A DNA stretch of 64,000 bases from NCBI GenBank assembly GCA_902492005.1, contig CABUJV010000004.1, positions 38,630-102,629 of the forward strand, read 5' to 3'. The first letter of the stretch is position 1. Each line of letters starts with the position of its first letter. Of the stretch, positions 40,357 to 48,235 are shown piece after piece. The translations under genes and the position numbers were made by a program. The DNA is from an uncultured Eubacteriales bacterium (lineage in GTDB: Bacteria; Bacillota; Clostridia; Oscillospirales; Oscillospiraceae). A model generated the notes under the pieces. That model was not told the DNA's origin and did not search any database. It saw only the letters and a program-made list of their open reading frames with translations.

Positions 40357-41397
40357 ATGGAGATCGAACGCTGCAAGGAATTTCTGATGGACACGGCCCG
40401 GACCCTGCTCACCACCGACAGTCCCAGCGGCTTTACCGCCAACGCCGTGGCGGCGGCGGAAAAAATCGCCGGGGACCTGGGTTATGCCGCCCGCCGCACC
40501 AACAAGGGCGGGCTGATCATCGACGTGCCCGGCCGGGAGCACACGAAAAAGCTGGGCCTGTGCGCCCATTTGGACACTCTGGGGCTTATGTGCCGGGCCG
40601 TCACCGGCCAGGGGGAGCTGATGATCACCAGGATCGGCGGCCCCATCCTCCCCACGCTGGACGGCGAATACTGCAGGATCTACACCCGGGACGGCCGGGT
40701 CTACACCGGCACCATCCTCTCCCTCTCCCCTGCCGCCCATGTTTTTGACGACGTGCTCACCCGGCCCCGGGACGAGCAGAACATGGCGGTGCGCATCGAC
40801 GAGAAGGTGCGCTCCGCCGCCGACGTGGCCGCCCTGGGCATCGAGGTGGGGGATTATGTCTGTTTTGACCCCAAGACCACCGTTACCCCCAGCGGCTTTC
40901 TCAAGTCCCGGTTCATCGACGACAAGGGCTCGGCGGCCTGCCTGCTGACCCTTTTGAAGCTGATGAAGGACGTCGGGACCCGGCCCCGGTACGACGCTGA
41001 GATCCACTTTACCATCTATGAGGAGGTGGGCCACGGCGGGGCCGCCATCCCGGCGGGGCTGGACGAGCTGCTGGCGGTGGATATGGGCTGCGTGGGCAGC
41101 GATCTGGCCTGCACCGAGTACCAGGTGTCCATCTGTGCCAAGGACTCCGCCGGGCCCTACGACTACGAGATGGTGTGCCGCCTGGTGGACCTGGCCAAGA
41201 AAAACGGCGTGGACTACGCCGTGGACGTCTACCCCCACTACTCCTCCGACGTGGCGGTGGCCTGGAAGGCGGGCGGCGACATGAAGGCCGCCCTCATCGG
41301 CCCCGGCGTTCACGCCTCCCACGGCATGGAGCGGACGCACTGGGACGGCATGCGGGAGACCATCAGGCTCATCGCGCTGTATCTGGAGTGCGCCTGA
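40357..41397 (+). CDS. M42-family metallo-aminopeptidase (glutamyl aminopeptidase/endoglucanase-like)
   Basis: The ATG at 40357 has AAAGGAG upstream. The 346-residue protein shows the dinuclear metal ligand set of clan MH: CAHLDTLG (His/Asp), SRFIDDKGSAA (bridging Asp), IYEEVGHGG (catalytic Glu pair), VDMGCVG (Asp) and the late ASHGMERTH histidine. It trims N-terminal residues from peptides in the cytosol. The gene is monocistronic and lies before recJ. Confidence 0.92.
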   Translation: MEIERCKEFLMDTARTLLTTDSPSGFTANAVAAAEKIAGDLGYAARRTNKGGLIIDVPGREHTKKLGLCAHLDTLGLMCRAVTGQGELMITRIGGPILPTLDGEYCRIYTRDGRVYTGTILSLSPAAHVFDDVLTRPRDEQNMAVRIDEKVRSAADVAALGIEVGDYVCFDPKTTVTPSGFLKSRFIDDKGSAACLLTLLKLMKDVGTRPRYDAEIHFTIYEEVGHGGAAIPAGLDELLAVDMGCVGSDLACTEYQVSICAKDSAGPYDYEMVCRLVDLAKKNGVDYAVDVYPHYSSDVAVAWKAGGDMKAALIGPGVHASHGMERTHWDGMRETIRLIALYLECA

Positions 41398-41440
41398 GCC
41401 CCTCTGGCGGCCCCCGCCGGGAGGTCATACCAATCCATGC

Positions 41441-41469
41441 TTGTAACCATGGGGTGGATTTGATATAAT
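41441..41469 (+). promoter_or_regulatory. recJ promoter
   Basis: TTGTAA (41441-41446) and TATAAT (41464-41469) with a 17-base spacer, 34 bases before the recJ start. Confidence 0.75.
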
Positions 41470-41503
41470 AAAGGGTGATTTTCAAGAATCTTGAGGGTAG
41501 ACC

Positions 41504-43576
41504 ATGAAATATAAAAAGTGGAACTTTACCGCCCCCGCCCGGCCCGAGGTGGCGGCCATGGCGGAGGCGGGACTGCCGGTTCTGGCCGCCCTGGTCCTGT
41601 GTGCCAGAGGGGTGGATACTCCGGAGAAGGCCCGCGCCTTTTTGGCGGTGGACGGCCTTCCCCTGCCCGACCCCTTCCTGCTCCGGGACATGGACAAGGC
41701 GGCCGCGCGCATCGAACGGGCGCTGGCTGGAAATGAATACATAGCGGTATACGGCGATTACGATGTGGACGGCATCACCTCCACCTGCCTGCTGACCCGC
41801 TATCTGCGCAGCCGGGGGGGCCGGGTGGTTCCCTACATCCCCGACCGTCTGGAGGAGGGCTACGGCCTCAACCGGGAGGCGGTGGACGCCCTCCACGCCG
41901 CGGGCGTCACCCTGATCGTCACCGTGGACTGCGGCATCACCGCCGTGGAGGAGACGGACTACGCCGCCAGCCTGGGGGTGGACGTAATCGTCACCGACCA
42001 CCACGAGTGCAAGGAGCGGCTGCCCGCCGCCGTGGCGGTGGTGGACCCCCACCGGCCGGACTGTCCCTACCCCTTCAAGGCCCTGGCCGGAGTAGGTGTG
42101 GCGCTGAAGGTGGCGATGGCCCTCACGCCTGCGGCGGAGCGGCCGGCGGTGCTGGAGTGCTACGCCGACCTGGCCGCCGTGGGCACGGTGGCCGACGTCA
42201 TGTGCCTCACCGGCGAGAACCGGGCCCTGGTCCGCCGGGGCCTGAACGTGCTGGCCCGCACCCGGCGGCCCGGCATGAAGGCCCTGATTCGGGAGGCGGG
42301 GGCCGAGGGAAAGCCCCTGGCCGCCGACCGCATCGGCTTTACCCTGGCCCCGCGCATCAACGCCGCCGGGCGCATGGGCCGGGCGCCTTTGGCCGCCGAG
42401 CTGCTGCTCACCGAGGACCCCGGCCGGGCCGAGGCGCTCGCCCACGAGCTGTGCGAGCTCAACCGCGAGCGGCAGAACATCGAGGGCGAGATCTTTGCCG
42501 AGTGCCTGGCCCGCCTGGAGCGGGAGGGCACCGGCCCCCGCCGCTGCATCGTCCTGGCCGGAGAGGGCTGGCACCAGGGAGTGGTGGGCATCGTAGCTTC
42601 CCGCCTGGCCGAGCGCTTCTCCTGCCCCACCTTTATGATCTGCCTCCAGGACGGCCGGGGCAAGGGCTCCTGCCGGAGCTTCGGGGGCTTCAATCTGTTC
42701 AAGGCGCTGGAGAGCTGCGCCGAGCTGCTGGAGGGCTTCGGCGGCCACGCGCTGGCCGCCGGCTTCACCATCCTGGCCGGGCACATCGACGCCTTCCGGG
42801 AGCGGATGGAGCGCTGCGTGGAGGCGTGGAGCGGCGGAGCCGAGCTGGTGAGCGTGCTGGACGTGGACGCCGAGCTGCCCGATCCCGATCTGCTCACCGT
42901 GGAGGAGGTGCTGGGGTTGGACGCCCTGGAGCCCTATGGCGCGGGCAACCCCAAGCCCGTGTTCTGCCTGTCGGGCTGCACCGTGTCCGCCTGCGCCGAC
43001 GTGGGGGGCGGCCGGCATTTGAAGCTGAAGCTCTCCCGCGGCGGCCGGGTTCTGGACGCCATCTTCTTCTCCAGCACCGCCGCCGCCGCGGGCGTGGCCG
43101 CCGGGGACCGGGTGGACGTGGCCTTCACCCCTCAGATCAACGAGTTTCGGGGGGCGCGGACGGTGCAGCTTCTGGTGTGCGACCTGCGCCCCGCCCCCAC
43201 CCGGATGGAGGCCGAGCAGGCGCTGTATGAGCGGCTGCGCCGGGGGGAGAGCCTCACCGCCCGGGAGGCCGCCGCCCTCATCCCCAGCCGCACCGAGTTT
43301 GCAGCGGTCTGGCGGTACCTCAGCGGCCACGCCCGGCTGGGCCGGGTGGAGGACACCGCCCGCCGGCTGGCCCGCAGCGTGGCCCGGACTTACGGCATCA
43401 GGGAGACCGTCATGCGCACCATGGTCTGCCTGGAGGTGCTGGATGAGCACGGCCTCATCCAGGTGGAACAGTCCACCGACCACCTGCGCATTTCGGTGCA
43501 GGAGGTCAGCGGGAAGGTGGATTTGGAGACGTCCAAGCTGCTGCGGCATCTGCGGCGGCTGGCGGAGGAGGCATAG
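41504..43576 (+). CDS. recJ: Single-stranded-DNA-specific exonuclease RecJ
   Basis: The 690-residue protein has the DHH phosphoesterase motifs (YGDYDVDGITST; VDCGITAVEE; VTDHHECKE), DHHA1 (GFGGHALAAGFTI) and an OB-fold region (DVAFTPQINEFRGARTVQL). A C-terminal extension of about 120 residues has a helical DNA-binding look. RecJ degrades 5' ends of single-stranded DNA in recombination and mismatch repair. It is followed 30 bases later by the (p)ppGpp enzyme gene, a common clostridial order. Confidence 0.95.
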   Translation: MKYKKWNFTAPARPEVAAMAEAGLPVLAALVLCARGVDTPEKARAFLAVDGLPLPDPFLLRDMDKAAARIERALAGNEYIAVYGDYDVDGITSTCLLTRYLRSRGGRVVPYIPDRLEEGYGLNREAVDALHAAGVTLIVTVDCGITAVEETDYAASLGVDVIVTDHHECKERLPAAVAVVDPHRPDCPYPFKALAGVGVALKVAMALTPAAERPAVLECYADLAAVGTVADVMCLTGENRALVRRGLNVLARTRRPGMKALIREAGAEGKPLAADRIGFTLAPRINAAGRMGRAPLAAELLLTEDPGRAEALAHELCELNRERQNIEGEIFAECLARLEREGTGPRRCIVLAGEGWHQGVVGIVASRLAERFSCPTFMICLQDGRGKGSCRSFGGFNLFKALESCAELLEGFGGHALAAGFTILAGHIDAFRERMERCVEAWSGGAELVSVLDVDAELPDPDLLTVEEVLGLDALEPYGAGNPKPVFCLSGCTVSACADVGGGRHLKLKLSRGGRVLDAIFFSSTAAAAGVAAGDRVDVAFTPQINEFRGARTVQLLVCDLRPAPTRMEAEQALYERLRRGESLTAREAAALIPSRTEFAAVWRYLSGHARLGRVEDTARRLARSVARTYGIRETVMRTMVCLEVLDEHGLIQVEQSTDHLRISVQEVSGKVDLETSKLLRHLRRLAEEA

Positions 43577-43606
43577 CCCTCCGCAACATCGAAAGAAGGT
43601 GATGGG

Positions 43607-45829
43607 ATGGACCCGATTTTAGAGCGCTACCATGCGCTGGAGGATAAAATCAGACAATACAACCCCCATGCGGATACCAAGAAGCTGTTTGCGGCCTTCC
43701 AGTACGCCGACGACGCCCACAACGGGCAGCTGCGCAAGGACGGGTCCCCCTTTGTCACCCACCCCCTGGCGGTGGCGGAAATCGTGGCCGAGCTGGAGCT
43801 GGACACCGACTCCATCATTGCCGCCATGCTCCACGACTGCATCGAGGACACCGGCGCCACCCACGAGGAGATCGCCAAGCTCTTCGGCGCCGACGTGGCC
43901 GACCTGGTGGAGGGGGTCACCAAGCTGACCCGGGTGACCTACACCTCCAAGGAAGAGGAGCAGATGGAGAACCTGCGCAAGATGCTCATGGCCATGGCCA
44001 AGGACATCCGGGTGATCCTCATCAAGATCTGCGACCGGCTGCACAACATGCGCACCATGAACTACCAGACCCCCCGCAAGCAGCGGGAGAAGGCCCTGGA
44101 GACCATGGAGATCTACGCCCCCATTGCTCACCGTCTGGGCATGCAGAAGATCAAATGGGAGCTGGAGGACCTGTCCCTCCAGTACCTGGATCCGGTGGGC
44201 TACCAGGAGATCGCCGACGAGCTGCTCCGACGCTCCTCCGCCCACGAGGAGTTCATGGCCTCCATCCGGAAGCGCATTCAGGAGCGGCTGGACGAGGAGG
44301 GCGTCCAGGCCGCCGTCTACGGCCGGGTGAAGCACATCTACTCCATCTACCGCAAGATGTTCGCCCAGAACAAGACCATGGACGAGATCTTCGACCTGTA
44401 CGCCTTCCGGGTCATCGTGGACGACATCTCCGAGTGCTACAACGTTCTGGGCTGCATCCACGACCTGTTCAAGCCGGTGCTGGGCCGGTTCAAGGACTAT
44501 ATCGGCACCCCCAAGCCCAACATGTACCAATCCCTGCACACCACCGTCATCGGCCGGGAGGGCATCCCCTTCGAGGTGCAGATCCGCACCTGGGAGATGC
44601 ACCACACGGCGGAATACGGCGTGGCCGCCCACTGGAAATACAAGCAGGGCATGGCCAACGCCAAGCTGGGTACCGAAGAGAACTTCGAGTGGGTGCGCAA
44701 GCTGCTGGAGAACCAGCAGGACACCGACGCCGAGGACTATGTGCGCAACCTGAAGGTGGACCTGTTCGCCGACGAGGTGTTCGTGTTTACCCCCCGGGGG
44801 GACGTGGTCAACCTGCCCGCCGGGGCCACGCCCATCGACTTTGCCTACTCCATCCACTCCGCCGTGGGCAACTCCATGACGGGGTGCAAGGTCAACGGCC
44901 GCATCGTCACCTTTGACTACCAGCTCCAGTCCGGCGACATCGTGGAGGTCATCACCTCCAAGGCCGCCCACGGTCCCAGCCGGGACTGGATGAAAATCGC
45001 CAAGAGCAACGAGGCCAAAAACAAGATCAAGCAGTGGTTCAAGAAAGAGCGCCGGGAGGAGAACATCGCCACCGGCCGGTCCATGTTCGAATCCGAGCTC
45101 AAGCGCTCGGGCTACACGCTGGCGGCCATCACCGCCGAGGACGTGCTGCCCAACGTGCTGAAAAAGGTGCGCTACGGCACCCTGGACGAGCTGTACGCCG
45201 TCATCGGCTACGGCGGCATGACCGCCCTGAAGGCGGTCAACCGGGTGCGGGAGGAGATGCTCCGCATCAGCCGGGAAAAGAGCGCCGCCGCCGCCGCGGA
45301 GAAGCTGGCCGGCGGGGTGGTCATCCCCGCCTCCTCCGCCCAGCCGGCCCCCAGAAGCGCGCCCAAGCACTCCGAGTCCGGCATCATTGTGGAGGGCCTG
45401 GACAACTGTATGGTGAAGTTCGCCAAGTGCTGCACCCCCGTGCCCGGGGACCCGGTGGTGGGCTTCATCACCCGGGGCTTCGGCGTGTCCGTCCACCGGG
45501 CCGACTGCCCCAACGCCGCCCCCGCCCGCCGCAAGCCGGAGGAGGCGGGCCGCTGGGTGAAGGTGGCCTGGGTGGACGGCGACCTGACCGCCTACCAGAC
45601 CTCCCTGGACCTCTCCGCCAAGGACCGCAACGGCCTGACCCTGGACGTGGCCATGGCCCTGTCCGCGGTGAAGGTGAAGGTCACCTCCCTGTCCGCCCGG
45701 AGCCTGCCCGACGGCTACGCCACCGTGTCCATCTCCCTGGAGGTCCGGGACCGGAACGAGCTGGCCGCCGTCGTCAACCGGCTGGGGCAGATCCAGGGGG
45801 TCTATCAGGTGCGGAGGGCCTCCGGCTAG
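43607..45829 (+). CDS. relA: Bifunctional (p)ppGpp synthetase/hydrolase (Rel/SpoT)
   Basis: The 740-residue protein contains an HD hydrolase domain (MLHDCIEDTGAT near residue 74; ICDRLHNMRT), a synthetase domain (MYQSLHTTVIGREGIPFEVQ; QIRTWEMHHTAEYGVAAHW), a TGS domain (VFVFTPRGDVVNLPAGATPIDFAY) and a C-terminal ACT domain. The complete HD motif predicts active hydrolase and the intact synthetase motifs predict both activities. It sets the stringent response in this organism. Confidence 0.96.
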   Translation: MDPILERYHALEDKIRQYNPHADTKKLFAAFQYADDAHNGQLRKDGSPFVTHPLAVAEIVAELELDTDSIIAAMLHDCIEDTGATHEEIAKLFGADVADLVEGVTKLTRVTYTSKEEEQMENLRKMLMAMAKDIRVILIKICDRLHNMRTMNYQTPRKQREKALETMEIYAPIAHRLGMQKIKWELEDLSLQYLDPVGYQEIADELLRRSSAHEEFMASIRKRIQERLDEEGVQAAVYGRVKHIYSIYRKMFAQNKTMDEIFDLYAFRVIVDDISECYNVLGCIHDLFKPVLGRFKDYIGTPKPNMYQSLHTTVIGREGIPFEVQIRTWEMHHTAEYGVAAHWKYKQGMANAKLGTEENFEWVRKLLENQQDTDAEDYVRNLKVDLFADEVFVFTPRGDVVNLPAGATPIDFAYSIHSAVGNSMTGCKVNGRIVTFDYQLQSGDIVEVITSKAAHGPSRDWMKIAKSNEAKNKIKQWFKKERREENIATGRSMFESELKRSGYTLAAITAEDVLPNVLKKVRYGTLDELYAVIGYGGMTALKAVNRVREEMLRISREKSAAAAAEKLAGGVVIPASSAQPAPRSAPKHSESGIIVEGLDNCMVKFAKCCTPVPGDPVVGFITRGFGVSVHRADCPNAAPARRKPEEAGRWVKVAWVDGDLTAYQTSLDLSAKDRNGLTLDVAMALSAVKVKVTSLSARSLPDGYATVSISLEVRDRNELAAVVNRLGQIQGVYQVRRASG

Positions 45830-45901
45830 GAGCCGCGCGGAACATCCACGCGCAGGGGCGCGAAAGCGGCGTGCAGAAACACCGGTTAGGGAGAGAGAGA
45901 A

Positions 45902-46093
45902 ATGACCATAATCAGAGAGATCGAACAAAAAATCTCCGACGCCTTCCGGGGCGGGGAGATCCTCACGCGGGAGCTGCGCCTCACCAGCCGGGAGGCCGAC
46001 TACATCCGCACCCACTACCAGGCCAGCCTTACCCCGCTCACCACTGGGGACCGGGCCTGGTATGAAATTTCCTTCCGGGGAGCTGAAAACTGA
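45902..46093 (+). CDS. Unknown 63-residue protein coupled to the ATP-grasp gene
   Basis: An ATG with GGGAGAGAG upstream opens a 63-residue frame whose TGA overlaps the start of the ATP-grasp gene by one base. It is helical at the start (IIREIEQKISDAFRGG) and mixed later (YIRTHYQASLTPLTTGDRAW). No family is recognised. Coupling to the ligase gene suggests a linked role. Confidence 0.6.
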   Translation: MTIIREIEQKISDAFRGGEILTRELRLTSREADYIRTHYQASLTPLTTGDRAWYEISFRGAEN

Positions 46094-47301
46094 TGGAGAC
46101 ATCCTTCCTTCCCCTGCTCTTCGGCGGGGACATCAACGTGTACAGCATGGCCCGGGCCTTTCACGAGGCCTACGGCATCCGGTCCGCCGCCTACGGCAAG
46201 TTTCCCACGGGACCGTGCTATCAGAGCGATATCATTGACTACCGCCCCTGCCGGGACATCGAGTCCGACGCCGTGTTCGTGGAGAAGGTGACCGCCTTCG
46301 CCCGGGAGCACGGGGACAAGACGGTGCTGTGCATCGGCTGCGGGGACTCCTACGTCAAGCTGGCCGCCCGCCACAAGGGGGAGTTCCCTCCAAACGTGGC
46401 GGCCCCCTACGTCGACATCGGCCTGATGGACGTGCTCACCCACAAGGAGCGGTTCTACACCCTCTGCGACCAGTACGGCATCGACCACCCCGGCACCTTC
46501 GTCTACCACAGGGAGATGGGCCACGATTTCCAGCTGCCCTTCCCGCCCCCCTACATCTGCAAGCCGGCCAACGGCGTGGCCTACTGGGAGCACCCCTTCC
46601 AGGGCAACGAGAAGGTCTTCTGCCTGCCCGACCGGGCGGCCCTGGAGCGCACCTTGGACAAGGTGTACGCCGCCGGATACCCCGACACCATGATTTTGCA
46701 GGAGTTCATCCCCGGGGACGACAGCTACATGCGGGTGCTCACCTGCTACTCGGACGAGCAGGCCCAGGTGAAGCTGATGTGTCTGGGCCACGTGCTGCTG
46801 GAGGAGCACACCCCCCACGGCATCGGCAACCACGCCGTCATCCTCACCGAGCCCAACGAGGCGCTGTGCCTCAAGTTCAAGGGCTTTTTAGAGGCCATGC
46901 ACTTCACCGGATTTTCCAACTTCGACATTAAGTACGACCAGCGGGACGGCAAGTTCAAGGCCTTTGAGATCAACACCCGCCAGGGCCGCAGCAATTACTA
47001 CGTCACCGGGGCGGGCTATAACCTGGCCAAAATTTTGGTGGAAGACCGGGTGGAGCACAAACCCCTGGAGCTGACCATCACCCGGAACCGCTCCCTGTGG
47101 CGGGTGGTGCCCCAGAAGGTGGCCTACGACTACACCCCGAGACAATACCACGGGGAGATGAAGGCCCTCATCCGGGCAGGGGCGGTGAACAACCCCCTGT
47201 TTTACAGGCCGGACAAAAATCTGACCCGCCGCCTGCGCATGACCAAGAACGCCCTGGGCCACTTTGTCAAGTTCAGGCAGTATTATAAGAAACCGGACTG
47301 A
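46093..47301 (+). CDS. ATP-grasp carboxylate-amine ligase, D-aspartate ligase-like
   Basis: The 402-residue protein has the ATP-grasp layout of the cell-wall/amino-acid ligase group. An N-terminal Rossmann-like part (FLPLLFGGDINVYSMARAF) is followed by LTHKERFYTLCDQYGID, a nucleotide-binding ICKPANG, and the Mg-binding Glu/Asn in FKAFEINTRQGRSNYY. The gene is directly followed by an Asp/Glu racemase and then a MurE-like ligase. This suggests it attaches D-aspartate (or another D-acidic residue) to a peptidoglycan precursor, like the Aslfm ligases. The substrate is inference from context; the ATP-grasp fold is clear. Confidence 0.82.
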   Translation: METSFLPLLFGGDINVYSMARAFHEAYGIRSAAYGKFPTGPCYQSDIIDYRPCRDIESDAVFVEKVTAFAREHGDKTVLCIGCGDSYVKLAARHKGEFPPNVAAPYVDIGLMDVLTHKERFYTLCDQYGIDHPGTFVYHREMGHDFQLPFPPPYICKPANGVAYWEHPFQGNEKVFCLPDRAALERTLDKVYAAGYPDTMILQEFIPGDDSYMRVLTCYSDEQAQVKLMCLGHVLLEEHTPHGIGNHAVILTEPNEALCLKFKGFLEAMHFTGFSNFDIKYDQRDGKFKAFEINTRQGRSNYYVTGAGYNLAKILVEDRVEHKPLELTITRNRSLWRVVPQKVAYDYTPRQYHGEMKALIRAGAVNNPLFYRPDKNLTRRLRMTKNALGHFVKFRQYYKKPD

Positions 47302-47317
47302 CCGCGAAAGGAGTCGT

Positions 47318-48028
47318 ATGACGGCACAGCAACCTCGCCTCGGCATCCTCGGCGGTATGGGACCGCAGGCCACCCAGGTCTTTTACCAGCGCATTTTGGA
47401 CAAGACCGACGCCGCCCGGGACCAGGAGCACCTGCCCACCCTGATCTGGAGCGACACGGGAATGCCCGACCGCACCGAGGCCATCCTCTCCGGCCAGACC
47501 GAGCCGGTATACCGGCGGCTGCTGGCGGACGCCCGGCTGCTGGAGCGGGAGGGCTGCACCGTGCTGGCCATCCCCTGCAACACCTCCCACTATTTTGCGG
47601 ACCGGCTTCAGGGGGAGCTGTCCATCCCCCTGCTGAACATGATCCGCCTGACGGCGGCAGCCATGAAAAAGCGAGGGTGCCGCCGGGTGGGCATTCTGGC
47701 CACCGACGGCACCGTGCGCACCGGCCTCTATCAGGCCGAGTGCGCCGCCCAGGGGCTGGAGGGGGTGGTCCCCGGCCCCGAGGCCCAGGCGCTTACCATG
47801 AGCATCATCTACGACGAGATCAAGCGGGGGGAAAAGGGCAGCCGGGAGAAGTTCGCCCGCATCGACCGGGACCTGCGCGCCCAGGGGTGCGACGGGGCCG
47901 TCCTGGCCTGCACCGAGCTGAGCGTCTACAAGGACTACCACGGGGTGCCCGAGCTGTATCTGGACGCCATGGACGTGCTGGCGGAGGAGAGCATTAGGGC
48001 TTGCGGCTATCCCCTGCGGCAAGTGTGA
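47318..48028 (+). CDS. Aspartate/glutamate racemase family protein
   Basis: The ATG at 47318 has AAAGGAG at good spacing; the frame opens earlier inside the upstream gene. The 236-residue protein has the PLP-independent racemase pattern: GILGGMGPQATQ at the start, the two catalytic cysteines in AIPCNTSHYF and LACTELSV, and the LNMIRLTA segment. It interconverts L- and D-Asp or Glu. With the ATP-grasp ligase upstream it could provide D-Asp for the wall. Confidence 0.9.
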   Translation: MTAQQPRLGILGGMGPQATQVFYQRILDKTDAARDQEHLPTLIWSDTGMPDRTEAILSGQTEPVYRRLLADARLLEREGCTVLAIPCNTSHYFADRLQGELSIPLLNMIRLTAAAMKKRGCRRVGILATDGTVRTGLYQAECAAQGLEGVVPGPEAQALTMSIIYDEIKRGEKGSREKFARIDRDLRAQGCDGAVLACTELSVYKDYHGVPELYLDAMDVLAEESIRACGYPLRQV

Positions 48029-48087
48029 GCCCCAGGCGCAGCGAGGCCAAAGAAATGTCTCCGTCTGGAGATCGTCAAGGGGCAAGT

Positions 48088-48231
48088 ATGGAGATTTTGG
48101 CAAAAAGAATGAGAATCTTGCGAAAAGAACGACACCTCCGCCAGGAAGTTATGGCGGAGGCGCCGGGGGTTTCCATCCGTGCCTGCCTCCGCCGCCGCCC
48201 CCCGTGGGGGGCCATCCTACAAATGAGGTGA
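48088..48231 (+). pseudogene. Truncated XRE helix-turn-helix fragment
   Basis: The frame from the ATG at 48088 reads EILAKRMRILRKERHLRQEV, the first two helices of a Cro/CI-type domain, and then loses similarity at the recognition helix (SIRACLRRRPP) and stops. The second half overlaps a G/C-rich inverted repeat (CCTCCGCC/GGCGGAGG). I read it as the 5' remnant of a regulator gene. Confidence 0.5.
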
Positions 48232-48235
48232 CGAC

